Positions 1 through 10,133 of a DNA stretch of 64,000 nt are shown piece after piece. Made by a program: the position numbers and the translations under genes. The stretch is from Gallibacterium genomosp. 1 (GTDB lineage: Bacteria > Pseudomonadota > Gammaproteobacteria > Enterobacterales > Pasteurellaceae). Where the stretch lies: the NCBI RefSeq assembly GCF_000771875.1, contig NZ_JPXX01000009.1:1-64000 (forward strand), in the 5' to 3' direction. The first letter of the stretch is position 1. Each line of letters starts with the position of its first letter. The notes below the pieces were generated by a model. The model had not been told where the DNA came from, did no database searches, and saw nothing but the letters and a program-made list of their open reading frames with translations.

Positions 1-99
1 TTTGATAGATCAGCAACAATTTTGTCTACTATGCCGAAAAGAATCGTTAAGAATAGAAGAGCGAAAAAGAAAAAAGGGCTGAAAACAGCCCTTTTTTGA
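1..99 (+). other. Possible 3' end of an upstream plus-strand gene
   Basis: Two plus-strand frames are open from the window edge: one stops at a TGA at 80-82 and one at a TGA at 97-99. Both tails are rich in Lys and Arg, and a gene convergent with rpsI could share the terminator hairpin here. Neither tail is recognisable and the window edge prevents a decision, so this may equally be non-coding. Confidence 0.15.
71..97 (-). terminator. Intrinsic terminator downstream of rpsI
   Basis: An 11-bp perfect stem (AAAAAGGGCTG / CAGCCCTTTTT) with an AAAA loop is flanked by A-runs and T-runs, so it can act in both directions. It lies 25 bases past the rpsI stop and would end the rplM-rpsI transcript. 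Confidence 0.85.
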
Positions 100-121
100 T
101 CTTGAATCGTGCAAAATCGTA

Positions 122-511
122 TTAACGTTTTGAGTATTGTGGACGACGACGTGCTTTGTGAAGACCCACTTTTTTACGTTCAACACGACGAGCATCACGG
201 GTTACAAATCCTGCAGCACGTAATGCTGGGCGTAATGTTTCATCGTATTCAATTAACGCACGAGTAATACCGTGACGAATTGCACCTGCTTGACCAGAAA
301 TACCGCCACCTTTAACAGTGATATAAAGATCAAATTTATCTGCCATATCAACTAATTCTAATGGTTGGCGAACAATCATACGTGATGTTTCACGACCAAA
401 ATAAACATCAATTTCACGTTGATTAATAGTAATTTTACCTGTGCCCGGTCTTAAAAATACACGAGCTGAAGAGCTTTTGCGGCGGCCTGTGCCGTAGTTT
501 TGATCTGCCAT
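122..511 (-). CDS. rpsI: 30S ribosomal protein S9
   Basis: Small-subunit ribosomal protein whose C-terminal tail reaches the decoding region. The 129-residue product has the family features throughout: a [14 protein letters not shown] start, a central [17 protein letters not shown] segment and the basic tail ending RRRPQYSKR. Length matches the usual 128-130. It lies 16 bases after rplM on the same strand, the conserved L13-S9 operon arrangement, and is followed at once by a strong terminator. Confidence 0.98.
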   Translation of the reverse strand: MADQNYGTGRRKSSSARVFLRPGTGKITINQREIDVYFGRETSRMIVRQPLELVDMADKFDLYITVKGGGISGQAGAIRHGITRALIEYDETLRPALRAAGFVTRDARRVERKKVGLHKARRRPQYSKR

Positions 512-527
512 AGTCTAAACCTCGTGA

Positions 528-980
<453 letters not shown>

Positions 981-1061
981 TTAACACCCTGTGCCCAAGA
1001 ATTTGAACACACCTTTTCGCTTGTCCTCATACCCCTTCGAGTAGATTTTAAGCATAAAAAA

Positions 1062-1088
1062 ATTACACGGCGGGAAAACCAATGTAAT
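1062..1088 (-). promoter_or_regulatory. Hairpin in the rplM leader (candidate L13 autoregulatory element)
   Basis: Between the rplM promoter and start codon (over 100 bases of leader) a 6-bp stem ATTACA/TGTAAT encloses a G+C-rich 15-base loop. L13 is known to repress its own operon through the rplM leader in E. coli. That this hairpin is the binding site is inference from position only. Confidence 0.4.
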
Positions 1089-1103
1089 TAACAGGGTCGC
1101 AAA

Positions 1104-1109
1104 ATTATA
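1104..1109 (-). promoter_or_regulatory. -10 element of the rplM-rpsI promoter
   Basis: Exact TATAAT on the minus strand, about 150 bases upstream of the rplM start, in an AT-rich stretch. No good -35 hexamer is visible at 16-17 bases; a TTGCTT lies closer. It is the best promoter candidate for the operon. Confidence 0.5.
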
Positions 1110-1236
1110 CAGTAAGCAAAATTAAAAAACTATTTAAATTTTATTTTTTATGGTTTATTTTCGAATTTTCCGCATAATGAAAGCTGACGTGTTAAAGTAA
1201 TCATCTCTTTGCCATATAAAAAGGAGTAATAAATAG

Positions 1237-1599
1237 ATGAGTGTTAAAATTTTGCACAATCCGCGTTGTTCGAAAAGTAGAGCAACATTGCAATTATTAG
1301 AAGAAAAGCAAGTGAAGCCTGACATAGAGCTTTATTTGCAGCATCATTTTTCATTGCAGGAGCTTGAAGATTTGATGCGTAAATTAGCGATTGATGATCC
1401 GAGAAAAATGATGCGTACAAAAGATGAACTGTATAAATCATTAGGTTTGGATCAGCTTGATCCAAATGTGGAAGCGCAACGGCAACAATTATTACAGGCA
1501 ATTGTGGAACATTCCGCTTTGTTGGAACGTCCGATTGTCATAAATGGTAATCAGGCACGCATCGGTCGTCCACCGGAACAAGTGTTGGAAATTTTATAG
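1237..1599 (+). CDS. ArsC/YfgD-family arsenate reductase-like protein
   Basis: A thioredoxin-fold protein of the ArsC family, 120 residues (family about 115-140). The candidate redox Cys is C11 in HNPRCSKSR, the YfgD-type form of the active site rather than the classical NPACGTSR of plasmid ArsC. The C-terminal half carries LLERPIVINGNQARIGRPP, the conserved segment that closes over the active site. The start is supported by AAGGAG nine bases upstream. No arsR, arsB or acr3 gene is nearby, so a role in arsenic resistance is not shown by context. Confidence 0.88.
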   Translation: MSVKILHNPRCSKSRATLQLLEEKQVKPDIELYLQHHFSLQELEDLMRKLAIDDPRKMMRTKDELYKSLGLDQLDPNVEAQRQQLLQAIVEHSALLERPIVINGNQARIGRPPEQVLEIL

Positions 1600-1628
1600 T
1601 CAACTCGTTAATTTTTTGTCATAATAGC

Positions 1629-1653
1629 CGCCGCTTTAATCAGCGGCGTTTTT
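1629..1653 (+). terminator. Intrinsic terminator after the arsC-like gene
   Basis: Perfect 7-bp stem CGCCGCT/AGCGGCG with a 6-base loop followed by five T. It separates the arsC-like gene from arfA. Confidence 0.85.
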
Positions 1654-1677
1654 ATAATTTTATTATGGAGATATATG

Positions 1678-1860
1678 ATGAATATGAAATATCAGCACCA
1701 ACGAGGTGACATTCAAGAGAGTGCGATGAAAGCACTGGTGACGGATAAACTGTTCAGAGCTCGAGTTGAGCGTAACCGTAAAGGCAAAGGCAGTTATCAA
1801 CGTAAGGCGAAACACGTTAAACGCAATTATGAAAATGCAACGATAAACATTTTATTTTAA
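1678..1860 (+). CDS. arfA: Alternative ribosome-rescue factor A
   Basis: ArfA recruits release factor 2 to ribosomes stalled on non-stop mRNA, backing up tmRNA. The 60-residue protein matches the family: KYQHQRGDIQESAMKALVTD, then LFRARVERNRKGKGSYQRKAKH, the basic segment that enters the empty mRNA channel. ATG codons at 1675, 1678 and 1684 are possible; 1678 is 7 bases from GGAG. A strong hairpin overlaps the last codons and the stop codon, the arrangement that in known arfA genes makes the message itself non-stop and places synthesis under tmRNA control. Confidence 0.92.
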   Translation: MNMKYQHQRGDIQESAMKALVTDKLFRARVERNRKGKGSYQRKAKHVKRNYENATINILF

Positions 1861-1881
1861 AGTCTTTATCGCTGCATTTTT
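1834..1881 (+). terminator. Hairpin spanning the arfA stop codon
   Basis: A 14-bp stem with one A-C mismatch pairs 1834-1847 with 1865-1878. The 17-base loop contains the arfA TAA (1858-1860), and TTT follows. It can act as an intrinsic terminator and/or RNase III substrate. Cleavage in the 5' arm would leave arfA mRNA without a stop. Confidence 0.75.
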
Positions 1882-2032
1882 GTTTTGTCTTCCCCTCTTA
1901 TTTCTTAAAAAAATTTCCATTTTTATAAAAAGAAGCTTTTCTTATACCGATAATGTGAGTATTCTTAGTCGTCCGGCATTTTGTCGGACAAATGAAATAT
2001 AACAAGTTATGTTTATTTTAAGGTTATACAAT

Positions 2033-3473
<1,441 letters not shown>

Positions 3474-3475
3474 AG

Positions 3476-3769
3476 ATGAAAAAATTTTTTGCAGTATTGT
3501 TATTTTTAATCTCGTTATGTGGTTACAGTTATGCAGACGAACAGTCGGTAACAAATAATCAAAGAGAGCTGACGATGCAGGTTGATGAGATGAATTGTCA
3601 GTTGTGTGTTTATTTGGTGAATAAGGAGTTGCGTTCAATTGAAGGCGTTTTGAAGACCAAAGCGGATATGAATGCACATACAGTAAAAGTGATCACAACC
3701 GATAAGGTCAGCAATGAGCAGTTGATTAAAGCAATGGAAAAATTGCACTATCACGCAAAAGTGCTGTAA
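3476..3769 (+). CDS. MerP-like periplasmic heavy-metal-binding protein
   Basis: A 97-residue protein with a signal peptide (hydrophobic residues 4-17, cleavage near SYA-DE) and one heavy-metal-associated domain. The metal-binding loop is MNCQLC (C41, C44), close to the MerP/CopZ-type MxCxxC. The ferredoxin-like fold is suggested by the VITTDKVSNEQLIKAMEKL helix. The longer frame from 3377 has no signal peptide and overlaps merT, so 3476 is preferred. It likely passes a metal ion to the MerT-like protein encoded just upstream. Confidence 0.8.
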   Translation: MKKFFAVLLFLISLCGYSYADEQSVTNNQRELTMQVDEMNCQLCVYLVNKELRSIEGVLKTKADMNAHTVKVITTDKVSNEQLIKAMEKLHYHAKVL

Positions 3770-3789
3770 CAAATGTTGTAATTGTTGAG

Positions 3790-3814
3790 AAAATGGGCTT
3801 TTTGCCCATTTTTT
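3790..3814 (+). terminator. Intrinsic terminator between the merP-like gene and moeB
   Basis: Perfect 8-bp stem AAATGGGC/GCCCATTT with a T5 loop, followed by T. It lies between convergent genes and probably serves both. Confidence 0.8.
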
Positions 3815-3816
3815 GC

Positions 3817-4545
3817 TTAAGAAACAGGGAGTTTTAATTCCCTAAATTGCATTGACATTCCATCAATCATCAATAATCTGCCACATAAAATATCGCCGAT
3901 ATTGAGCAGCACCTTAATTGCTTCTAACGCCTGAATAGAACCGACAATGCCGACAATCGGCGATAAGACGCCGGCTTCGACACAGCTTAAAACATTCTCG
4001 CCGAATAATTGACTTAAATTACGATAGCTCGGTGTGCCGGGTTGATAAGTAAAAACAGTAATTTGCCCTTCCATTCTGATTGCCGCACCGGAAACAAGCG
4101 GTTTATGTAATTGTTGGCAAATCAGATCAAGCTGATTGCGGCTTTCGACATTATCAGTACAATCCAACACGACATCAACAGTCGCAATTAATTGTTCCAA
4201 CTGTTGCGAAGTCATTTTCTGATTAATCGCATTAATTTTAATAAGCGGATTAATTTGGGAAAGTGCCATTTTAGCCGATTCGACTTTCGGCATATCAATA
4301 CGCTGATCGGTATGCAAAACCTGACGTTGTAAATTGGATAGCGACACTTTATCGAAATCCAGCAGTGTTAATTCGCCGACGCCGGCGGCAGCAAGATATT
4401 GTGCTGCAGCGCAGCCCAAACCGCCCAGTCCGACAATCAACATTTTACCTGCTTTTAATTTTTCCTGACCATCAAAGTCAATTGCTTTCATCACAATCTG
4501 TCGGTTATAACGCAACATTTCGTGATCAGTTAATTCAATTTTCAT
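3817..4545 (-). CDS. moeB: Molybdopterin-synthase adenylyltransferase MoeB, zinc-site cysteines missing
   Basis: MoeB adenylates the C-terminal glycine of MoaD so that it can be sulfurated for molybdopterin synthesis. The 242-residue product has the nucleotide-binding loop VGLGGLGC (about 38-45), SNLQRQ (about 70-75) and DCTDN (129-132). The four zinc-ligand cysteines of standard MoeB are absent: the CYRC motif is SYRN (173-176), and the chain ends RELKLPVS before the usual C-terminal CxxC. The ATG at 4545 aligns with other MoeB starts; a TTG at 4557 overlapping the moeA stop is an alternative. Tightly coupled to moeA. Confidence 0.9.
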   Translation of the reverse strand: MKIELTDHEMLRYNRQIVMKAIDFDGQEKLKAGKMLIVGLGGLGCAAAQYLAAAGVGELTLLDFDKVSLSNLQRQVLHTDQRIDMPKVESAKMALSQINPLIKINAINQKMTSQQLEQLIATVDVVLDCTDNVESRNQLDLICQQLHKPLVSGAAIRMEGQITVFTYQPGTPSYRNLSQLFGENVLSCVEAGVLSPIVGIVGSIQALEAIKVLLNIGDILCGRLLMIDGMSMQFRELKLPVS

Positions 4546-4553
4546 TTTGTCTG

Positions 4554-5783
4554 TCAATTTATGAGAAAGTTAAATGGTTCGATCATGACGGTTTCGCCGG
4601 CGGCAACATTACCGCGTTCCTGTTCCAAGACGATAAAGCAGTTGCTTTGGACAAACGAACTGAACATATGCGAACCTTGGAAACGAACCGGTGAAACTTC
4701 AATTTGACCTTGTTCGTTAACTTGATAGAAACCGCGTTGAAAATCTAAACGACCGACACCTTTTTTCAATGGTTGTGCCGCAATGGCTGGTAATTTTTGT
4801 GGTGCTTGCCATTGGCTAAACCCGCTTAATTTGGCAATTGCCGGTTGCACTAATTGATAAAAGGTGACAAACGCTGAAACCGGATTGCCCGGCAAACCAC
4901 AGAACCAAGCATTTTCCAGTTTGCCGAAAGCAAAAGGTTTACCCGGTTTAATCGCCAATTTCCAGAAATTAATATTCCCCAAGCGTTCAAGTACATTTTT
5001 AGTAAAATCGGCTTCACCGACAGAAACACCGCCGCTGGTAATAACCAAATCTGCCTGTTGTTGCGCATCGCGGAATGCTTGCTCAAATTGCTGTTCATTG
5101 TCTGGTAAAATACCGAAATCCAGTATTTCACAATTTAAACGTTGCAACATTAATTTAACTGCAAAACGGTTGGTATCATAAATTTGCCCGTCTTGTAATG
5201 GTTGACCGACTGGAACTAATTCATCACCAGTGGAAATAATAGCCACTTTGATTCGGGGAAAAACCTTTATCTTTTCAACACCTAATGAAGCGAGTAGTGG
5301 CAAGGATACTGATGTTAATTTTGCACCTTGAGATAGAACCTCTTCACCCTGTTTGACATCATCACCAATACGGCGAATATTCTCACCCAATTTAGGAAGT
5401 TGTAGGAAAGTAACGCTACCGTCAGCATTGACGATAGCTTTTTCTTGCATTATCACCGCATCGGTTCCTTCAGGGATCATTGCACCAGTCATAATTCTTA
5501 CTGTGCTGCCTTCCACCCATTCTCCATTAAAAGGTTGTCCCGCAAAAGCTTTACCGGCAACCGTTAGTGCCATTGATTTTTCCAAATCAGCTATTCTAAC
5601 AGCGTAACCGTCCATTGCAGAATTATCGAAAGCCGGCACATTGATTGGTGAAATAACGGCTTCGGCACAAATACGTTGATCTGCCTGATCAAGAGAAATA
5701 GTTTCACAGTGTGTTTTATTTGGAGCTGGAAGTTGTTGTAAAAGTGAGTCTAATGCTTGTTCAAAGGTTAATAATTCAGCCAT
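4554..5783 (-). CDS. moeA: Molybdopterin molybdenumtransferase
   Basis: MoeA inserts molybdate into adenylylated molybdopterin to give molybdenum cofactor. The 409-residue length is typical. Signatures: FDNSAMDGYAVR near residue 53, RIMTGAMIPEGTDAVI, the MoCF-domain strand ISTGDELVPVG, the SGGVSVGEADF loop and LPGNPVSAFVTF. It is first of a two-gene moeA-moeB operon, with the moeB start within or just before its stop. Other moa genes are not in this window. Confidence 0.96.
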   Translation of the reverse strand: MAELLTFEQALDSLLQQLPAPNKTHCETISLDQADQRICAEAVISPINVPAFDNSAMDGYAVRIADLEKSMALTVAGKAFAGQPFNGEWVEGSTVRIMTGAMIPEGTDAVIMQEKAIVNADGSVTFLQLPKLGENIRRIGDDVKQGEEVLSQGAKLTSVSLPLLASLGVEKIKVFPRIKVAIISTGDELVPVGQPLQDGQIYDTNRFAVKLMLQRLNCEILDFGILPDNEQQFEQAFRDAQQQADLVITSGGVSVGEADFTKNVLERLGNINFWKLAIKPGKPFAFGKLENAWFCGLPGNPVSAFVTFYQLVQPAIAKLSGFSQWQAPQKLPAIAAQPLKKGVGRLDFQRGFYQVNEQGQIEVSPVRFQGSHMFSSFVQSNCFIVLEQERGNVAAGETVMIEPFNFLIN

Positions 5784-5970
5784 AAATTTATCCTTATAAA
5801 TAGTGATAGTGCATTGTAGCGTAACTTAGTTTGTTTGTTTAGGTTAAGTTGATAAGCCTTTATGGGTATAATTTGTGGTAAATTATCAATTTGTAAATAG
5901 ATTCCATTTCTCTATTGCAATCGTTTATTGTTGCGGGATGATGTAGCTTCAATTTAATTTAGGAGGCGTT

Positions 5971-6927
5971 ATGTATTTAGAGAGTATTCCAATTGGAACA
6001 ATTTTTTTCATTATTTTAGTGATTGTTGTTTTGGTTTCAGCGGTAAAGACCGTGCCACAAGGGTATCATTGGACTATTGAACGATTCGGACGTTATACCA
6101 GAACATTAACGCCGGGATTGAATATTATTGTTCCGTTTATTGATCGTATTGGTCGTAAAATTAATATGATGGAACAGGTGTTGGATATTCCGTCACAAGA
6201 GGTCATTTCCAAAGATAATGCAAATGTATCAATTGATGCAGTCTGTTTTGTGCAGGTGATTGATGCTCGTAATGCTGCTTATGAAGTTAATCATTTGGAA
6301 CAGGCAATAATTAATTTAACTTTGACTAATATTCGTACTGTGCTGGGATCAATGGAGTTGGATGAAATGTTATCGCAGCGTGATGCAATAAATAGTCGAT
6401 TATTGGCAATTGTGGATGAAGCAACCAATCCTTGGGGTGTGAAAGTAACAAGAATTGAAATTAGGGATGTGCGTCCACCAAAAGAGTTGATTAATTCAAT
6501 GAATGCGCAAATGAAAGCGGAGCGTAATAAGCGAGCTGAAATTCTTGAAGCTGAAGGAGTGCGTCAAGCTGCAATTCTTCGGGCGGAAGGTGAAAAACAG
6601 GCACAGATCTTGCAATCTGAAGCAGAAAAACAGTCCAGAATTTTGCAAGCAGAGGGGGAACGGCAGGAAGCTTTTTTACGTGCCGAAGCACGTGAACGTG
6701 AAGCGGAAGCAGAGGCAAAAGCAACACAAATGGTGTCTGAGGCTATTGCAGCCGGTAATATTCAAGCGGTTAATTATTTTGTTGCCCAGAAATATACGGA
6801 AGCTTTACAACAAATTGGACAAGCGGAGAATAGCAAAGTGGTATTGATGCCGTTGGAAGCGAGCAATTTAATGGGATCAATTGCTGGTATCAATGAATTG
6901 TTAAAACAATCGGGAACACAAAAATGA
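5971..6927 (+). CDS. qmcA: SPFH/Band 7 membrane protein QmcA
   Basis: A stomatin/prohibitin-like inner-membrane protein of 318 residues. It has one N-terminal anchor helix (about 8-25), an SPFH domain from about residue 25 ([22 protein letters not shown]) to about 190, then a long Ala/Glu/Gln-rich coiled coil with repeated ILxAEGExQ units at about 190-245. Such proteins form large oligomers that organise membrane-protease quality control. AGGAGG lies 6 bases upstream of the ATG. The stop overlaps the next gene, as in other qmcA-ybbJ pairs. Confidence 0.95.
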   Translation: MYLESIPIGTIFFIILVIVVLVSAVKTVPQGYHWTIERFGRYTRTLTPGLNIIVPFIDRIGRKINMMEQVLDIPSQEVISKDNANVSIDAVCFVQVIDARNAAYEVNHLEQAIINLTLTNIRTVLGSMELDEMLSQRDAINSRLLAIVDEATNPWGVKVTRIEIRDVRPPKELINSMNAQMKAERNKRAEILEAEGVRQAAILRAEGEKQAQILQSEAEKQSRILQAEGERQEAFLRAEAREREAEAEAKATQMVSEAIAAGNIQAVNYFVAQKYTEALQQIGQAENSKVVLMPLEASNLMGSIAGINELLKQSGTQK

Positions 6928-7376
6928 TGGAATGGTTAGCGCAATGGGGAGCAATTCATTGGTTGGTACTCGGGTTTGTGCTTTTAATTTTGGAAATTGT
7001 TGTCCCTGGAATTTTCTTTTTATGGTGGGGAATCGCGGCATTAGTGTTGGCAATATTGAGTTATTTTTTTCTGCTTTCATTAGTGATTGGGGGAATATTG
7101 TTTGCGGCGATAGCAGTGCTTGCTAGTTTGTGTTGGTGGAAAATTCAGAGTAAACGTAATCAGCAGGATATTGCTGCCGAAATGTTGAATCAACGAGGTT
7201 TGGCAATGTTGGGGCAACAAGGTGTAATTACCGAAGTTTTTACAGATCATATTGCTCGTGCCAAGTTTGGTGACGGTAGTTGGCGTGTTGAAGGTAATCA
7301 ATTACATCAAGGTGATGTTGTAGAAGTAGTATCAATAAAGGGGATTACTTTGGTTGTGAAAGTAATAAAAAATTAA
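6924..7376 (+). CDS. ybbJ: NfeD-like membrane protein YbbJ
   Basis: A 150-residue partner of QmcA: two to three hydrophobic helices (about 10-70, including [19 protein letters not shown]) followed by a C-terminal OB-fold NfeD domain (about 85-150, with GQQGVITEV and [16 protein letters not shown]). The start codon overlaps the qmcA stop (ATGATGG), indicating translational coupling. SPFH and NfeD proteins are known to act together. ATG codons at 6924 and 6927 are both possible. Confidence 0.9.
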   Translation: MMEWLAQWGAIHWLVLGFVLLILEIVVPGIFFLWWGIAALVLAILSYFFLLSLVIGGILFAAIAVLASLCWWKIQSKRNQQDIAAEMLNQRGLAMLGQQGVITEVFTDHIARAKFGDGSWRVEGNQLHQGDVVEVVSIKGITLVVKVIKN

Positions 7377-7385
7377 GTAAAAAAA

Positions 7386-7405
7386 CGGCGATAGAAATAT
7401 CGCCG
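7386..7405 (-). terminator. Intrinsic terminator of grcA
   Basis: Perfect 8-bp stem CGGCGATA/TATCGCCG with a GAAA tetraloop. On the minus strand it is followed by a run of T, placing it at the end of grcA. On the plus strand it follows ybbJ but has a poorer T-tract. Confidence 0.8.
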
Positions 7406-7429
7406 CTAAATTTTTAAAGAGGAAAAAAA

Positions 7430-7813
7430 TTATAAACTTTCAGTGAAAGTACGGGTAATTACATCGCGTTGTTGTTCCGGAGTTAATGAATTAAAACGCA
7501 CAGCATAACCAGAAACACGGATAGTTAATTGTGGATATTTTTCTGGATGTTTTACTGCATCTTCCAAAGTTTCGCGACGTAAAACGTTAACGTTTAAATG
7601 TTGACCACCTTCCACTTTTACAGTTGGCGCAACATCAACTGGCAATTCACGATATTCAATTTTTCCTAAATCATTGATTGCAACGATTTGGTCTTCAACG
7701 TAATCGCCTTTTGCACATAGACAGCGTGCTTCACCTTTCTCATTATCTAATAACCAGAAAGAGTTAATTAAATTGTCATTTGCAGCTTGTGTAATTTGAA
7801 TACCTTTAATCAT
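7430..7813 (-). CDS. grcA: Autonomous glycyl radical cofactor
   Basis: A stand-alone glycyl-radical domain (YfiD family) that can replace the damaged C-terminal part of pyruvate formate-lyase under micro-oxic conditions. The 127-residue protein carries the radical glycine G102 in [14 protein letters not shown] and the PFL-like [16 protein letters not shown] segment. The start at 7813 follows a strong GGAGG; the longer frame from 7867 adds 18 residues absent from the family. A perfect FNR site lies about 130 bases upstream, which fits anaerobic induction. Confidence 0.96.
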   Translation of the reverse strand: MIKGIQITQAANDNLINSFWLLDNEKGEARCLCAKGDYVEDQIVAINDLGKIEYRELPVDVAPTVKVEGGQHLNVNVLRRETLEDAVKHPEKYPQLTIRVSGYAVRFNSLTPEQQRDVITRTFTESL

Positions 7814-7943
7814 AATAGCCTCCAAAAGCCTAGGTTTAAAATTAATGAATTGAGTGAATTTTATCAAAATATTTTATATTTTCAAATTAAATTGCAATAA
7901 ATCATTTTATTGATTAATAAAAAGTTTTTGTCTGATTTTAAAT

Positions 7944-7957
7944 TTGATTTTAATCAA
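7944..7957 (-). promoter_or_regulatory. FNR box upstream of grcA
   Basis: TTGATTTTAATCAA is an exact match to the FNR consensus TTGATN4ATCAA. A TATTAA -10-like hexamer for grcA sits at 7914-7919, putting the FNR centre roughly 40 bases upstream of the implied start, the class II activator position. The site lies between divergent grcA and ung; ung has its own promoter. Confidence 0.8.
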
Positions 7958-8041
7958 CAATTGTTTAACTTGAAGTCTGTATTAAATATTTGTTTTTACC
8001 TTTTAATAATGAAGTTGTAACAATTTGTGATGTATTTTTTA

Positions 8042-8071
8042 TTGGCGATTTTGTTATAAGATTTTTATAAT
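8042..8071 (+). promoter_or_regulatory. Promoter of ung
   Basis: TTGGCG (8042-8047) and TATAAT (8066-8071) with an 18-base spacer, about 40 bases before the ung start codon. Confidence 0.6.
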
Positions 8072-8111
8072 TGCCTTTTCAAATGCGATAAGTGATAAAA
8101 AGGATAACGAG

Positions 8112-8780
8112 ATGAGAACGTGGAAAGATATGATAGGCAGCGAAAAAGCGCAACCTTATTTCCAACATATTTTGCAACAGGTTCAGCAACAAAGAGATTC
8201 AGGGAAAATAATTTATCCACCAAAAACAGATGTATTTAATGCATTTCGTTACACTGAGTTTGATCAGGTAAAAGTGGTGATTTTAGGGCAAGATCCTTAT
8301 CACGGTCCTAATCAAGCTCACGGTTTAGCTTTTTCAGTACGTCCAAATGTGCAGATACCGCCTTCATTGCAGAATATTTATAAAGAGTTATCGCAAGATA
8401 TTACTGGATTCCACATTCCAAACCACGGGTATTTGGTTACTTGGGCACAACAAGGCGTGTTGTTATTAAATACTGTATTAACCGTGGAACAGGGAAAGGC
8501 ACATTCACACGCTAATTTTGGTTGGGAAACGTTCACAGATCACGTTATTGCTACTTTAAACCAGCATACGCAAGGATTGGTTTTTTTATTATGGGGGAGT
8601 CACGCTCAGAAAAAAGGGCAATTTATTGATCGACAAAAACATTGCGTTTTGACGGCTCCACATCCATCGCCACTTTCTGCTCATCGAGGTTTCTTAGGTT
8701 GTCACCACTTTTCAAGTAGCAACCAGTATTTAATACAACAGGGTAAAACACCGATTGATTGGTCATTACCCAATTTATAA
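8112..8780 (+). CDS. ung: Uracil-DNA glycosylase, family 1
   Basis: Removes uracil from DNA to start base-excision repair. The 222-residue protein has the water-activating motif GQDPYHG (D61), uracil-binding residues in the GLAFSV and [10 protein letters not shown] segments, and the DNA-intercalation loop [10 protein letters not shown]. Length is standard. AAGGATAACGAG precedes the ATG. It is first of an apparent ung-yaaA-lipoprotein-fieF run with short gaps or overlaps. Confidence 0.98.
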   Translation: MRTWKDMIGSEKAQPYFQHILQQVQQQRDSGKIIYPPKTDVFNAFRYTEFDQVKVVILGQDPYHGPNQAHGLAFSVRPNVQIPPSLQNIYKELSQDITGFHIPNHGYLVTWAQQGVLLLNTVLTVEQGKAHSHANFGWETFTDHVIATLNQHTQGLVFLLWGSHAQKKGQFIDRQKHCVLTAPHPSPLSAHRGFLGCHHFSSSNQYLIQQGKTPIDWSLPNL

Positions 8781-8794
8781 TTAAAAGGAAAAAT

Positions 8795-9574
8795 ATGTTA
8801 GCTATTATTTCACCTGCAAAAACATTGGATTTTTCAACACCGAGTCCGATTTCAAGTTATACACAACCAGATTTAACACAATATAGTCAGCAATTAATTG
8901 AAATTTGTCGCCGATTAACACCGGCAGAAATTGCTTCATTAATGAAAATTAGCGATAAACTGGCAGGATTAAATGCTGCTCGTTTTGCTGAGTGGGTGCT
9001 ACAACATCATACGGAAAATAGTAAAGCAGCAATTTATGCTTTCAAAGGTGATGTTTATACTGGATTAGAGGCGGAAACATTATCAGCAGAGGATATTCAG
9101 TTTGCACAATCACATTTAAGAATGTTGTCCGGATTGTATGGATTATTAAAGCCGTTGGATTTAATGCAACCTTATCGTTTAGAAATGGGAACAAAGTTGA
9201 AAAATGAAAGAGGAAATGATCTGTATCATTTTTGGGGAAATGTGATCACCGATCAGTTACGGCAAGCATTGGATCAGCAAGGTGATAATATATTAGTGAA
9301 TTTGGCATCTGATGAATATTTTAAAGTGGTCAATACACAGCGTTTACAGGCAACAATTATAAAGCCTATTTTTATGGATCGTAAAAACGGAACTTATAAA
9401 GTGATTAGTTTTTATGCTAAGAAAGCTAGAGGATTAATGAGTCGCTATCTGTTACAACAACGATTAACCGAAATTGAACAGTTAAAAACATTTGATTTAG
9501 GCGGATATTGGTTTGATGAAAATCTATCTACAACAACGGAATTAATCTTTAAACGGGAGTTAAATGATGATTAA
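8795..9574 (+). CDS. yaaA: Peroxide-stress protein YaaA
   Basis: A DUF328 protein that in E. coli limits free iron and oxidative DNA damage during peroxide stress. The 259-residue product begins [13 protein letters not shown], the diagnostic family N-terminus, and contains [22 protein letters not shown] and the C-terminal [10 protein letters not shown] segment. An AAGGAAAAAT site supports the 8795 start; the frame is open from 8759, inside ung. It ends inside the start region of the following lipoprotein gene. Placement next to ung suits a DNA-damage defence role. Confidence 0.95.
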   Translation: MLAIISPAKTLDFSTPSPISSYTQPDLTQYSQQLIEICRRLTPAEIASLMKISDKLAGLNAARFAEWVLQHHTENSKAAIYAFKGDVYTGLEAETLSAEDIQFAQSHLRMLSGLYGLLKPLDLMQPYRLEMGTKLKNERGNDLYHFWGNVITDQLRQALDQQGDNILVNLASDEYFKVVNTQRLQATIIKPIFMDRKNGTYKVISFYAKKARGLMSRYLLQQRLTEIEQLKTFDLGGYWFDENLSTTTELIFKRELNDD

Positions 9575-10133
9575 ACGGAGCTATTGGTTGGGTTTATTGC
9601 TTTTATCTGGCTGTGTTAGTCAACCGATGATGCAACAGAAAGTGACTGTACCGAATAAAATTGAGTTTGAACAACAGTACTATCAATTGAGTAAAACTGA
9701 TGATCTTGGTTCAGTGGTGAAATATACCTATGAATTAATAAATAAAGATCAACAGAAACATTTAGAAATTTTTCAAGATTTGCAACAGAATTTTGTGAAA
9801 ACGGATGCGAAATATCAGCAACGTATTCAATTACGCGAAAGAATGTTCCGTAACACAGGTGTTGATGTTTATAACAATAAATTAGAACAAGGAAAATTAT
9901 ATAGCTATGTGGTTTATCCGCCAGATGAGCAGTTTATTGATTATCAAGTGGATGTCGCAAAAGGTGAAAATTTGGCGAAATGTGGTTTTGTTCAATTTCA
10001 ATATACGCAACAGTTTGCCCCAATTAAGAGTAGCCAAACGGCTATTTTGAAAAATTTGCAACAACAAGTGGCGGAACCAATGATGCAAAAATTAGCAAAT
10101 TTTGCATTCCCTTGGAGTTGTGATGAAAGATAG
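9564..10133 (+). CDS. Predicted lipoprotein of unknown function
   Basis: A 189-residue lipoprotein: a short basic N-terminus, a hydrophobic stretch and the lipobox LSGC (C17), followed by a Gln-rich hydrophilic domain. No catalytic motif is recognised; Cys residues near 139 and 185 could pair. ATG codons at 9564 and 9567 are both near a GGGAG site. It overlaps yaaA by 11 bases upstream and fieF by 11 bases downstream, so it is probably co-translated with them. Confidence 0.7.
   Translation: MMIKRSYWLGLLLLSGCVSQPMMQQKVTVPNKIEFEQQYYQLSKTDDLGSVVKYTYELINKDQQKHLEIFQDLQQNFVKTDAKYQQRIQLRERMFRNTGVDVYNNKLEQGKLYSYVVYPPDEQFIDYQVDVAKGENLAKCGFVQFQYTQQFAPIKSSQTAILKNLQQQVAEPMMQKLANFAFPWSCDER

Noticed and set aside
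4864-5181. 105-codon plus-strand frame opposite moeA
   Set aside because: Antisense shadow of the conserved moeA core; no start signal or recognisable product.
6545-6847. 100-codon plus-strand frame inside qmcA
   Set aside because: It is an out-of-frame shadow of the Ala/Glu-rich coiled-coil repeats of qmcA, with no ribosome-binding site or family match.
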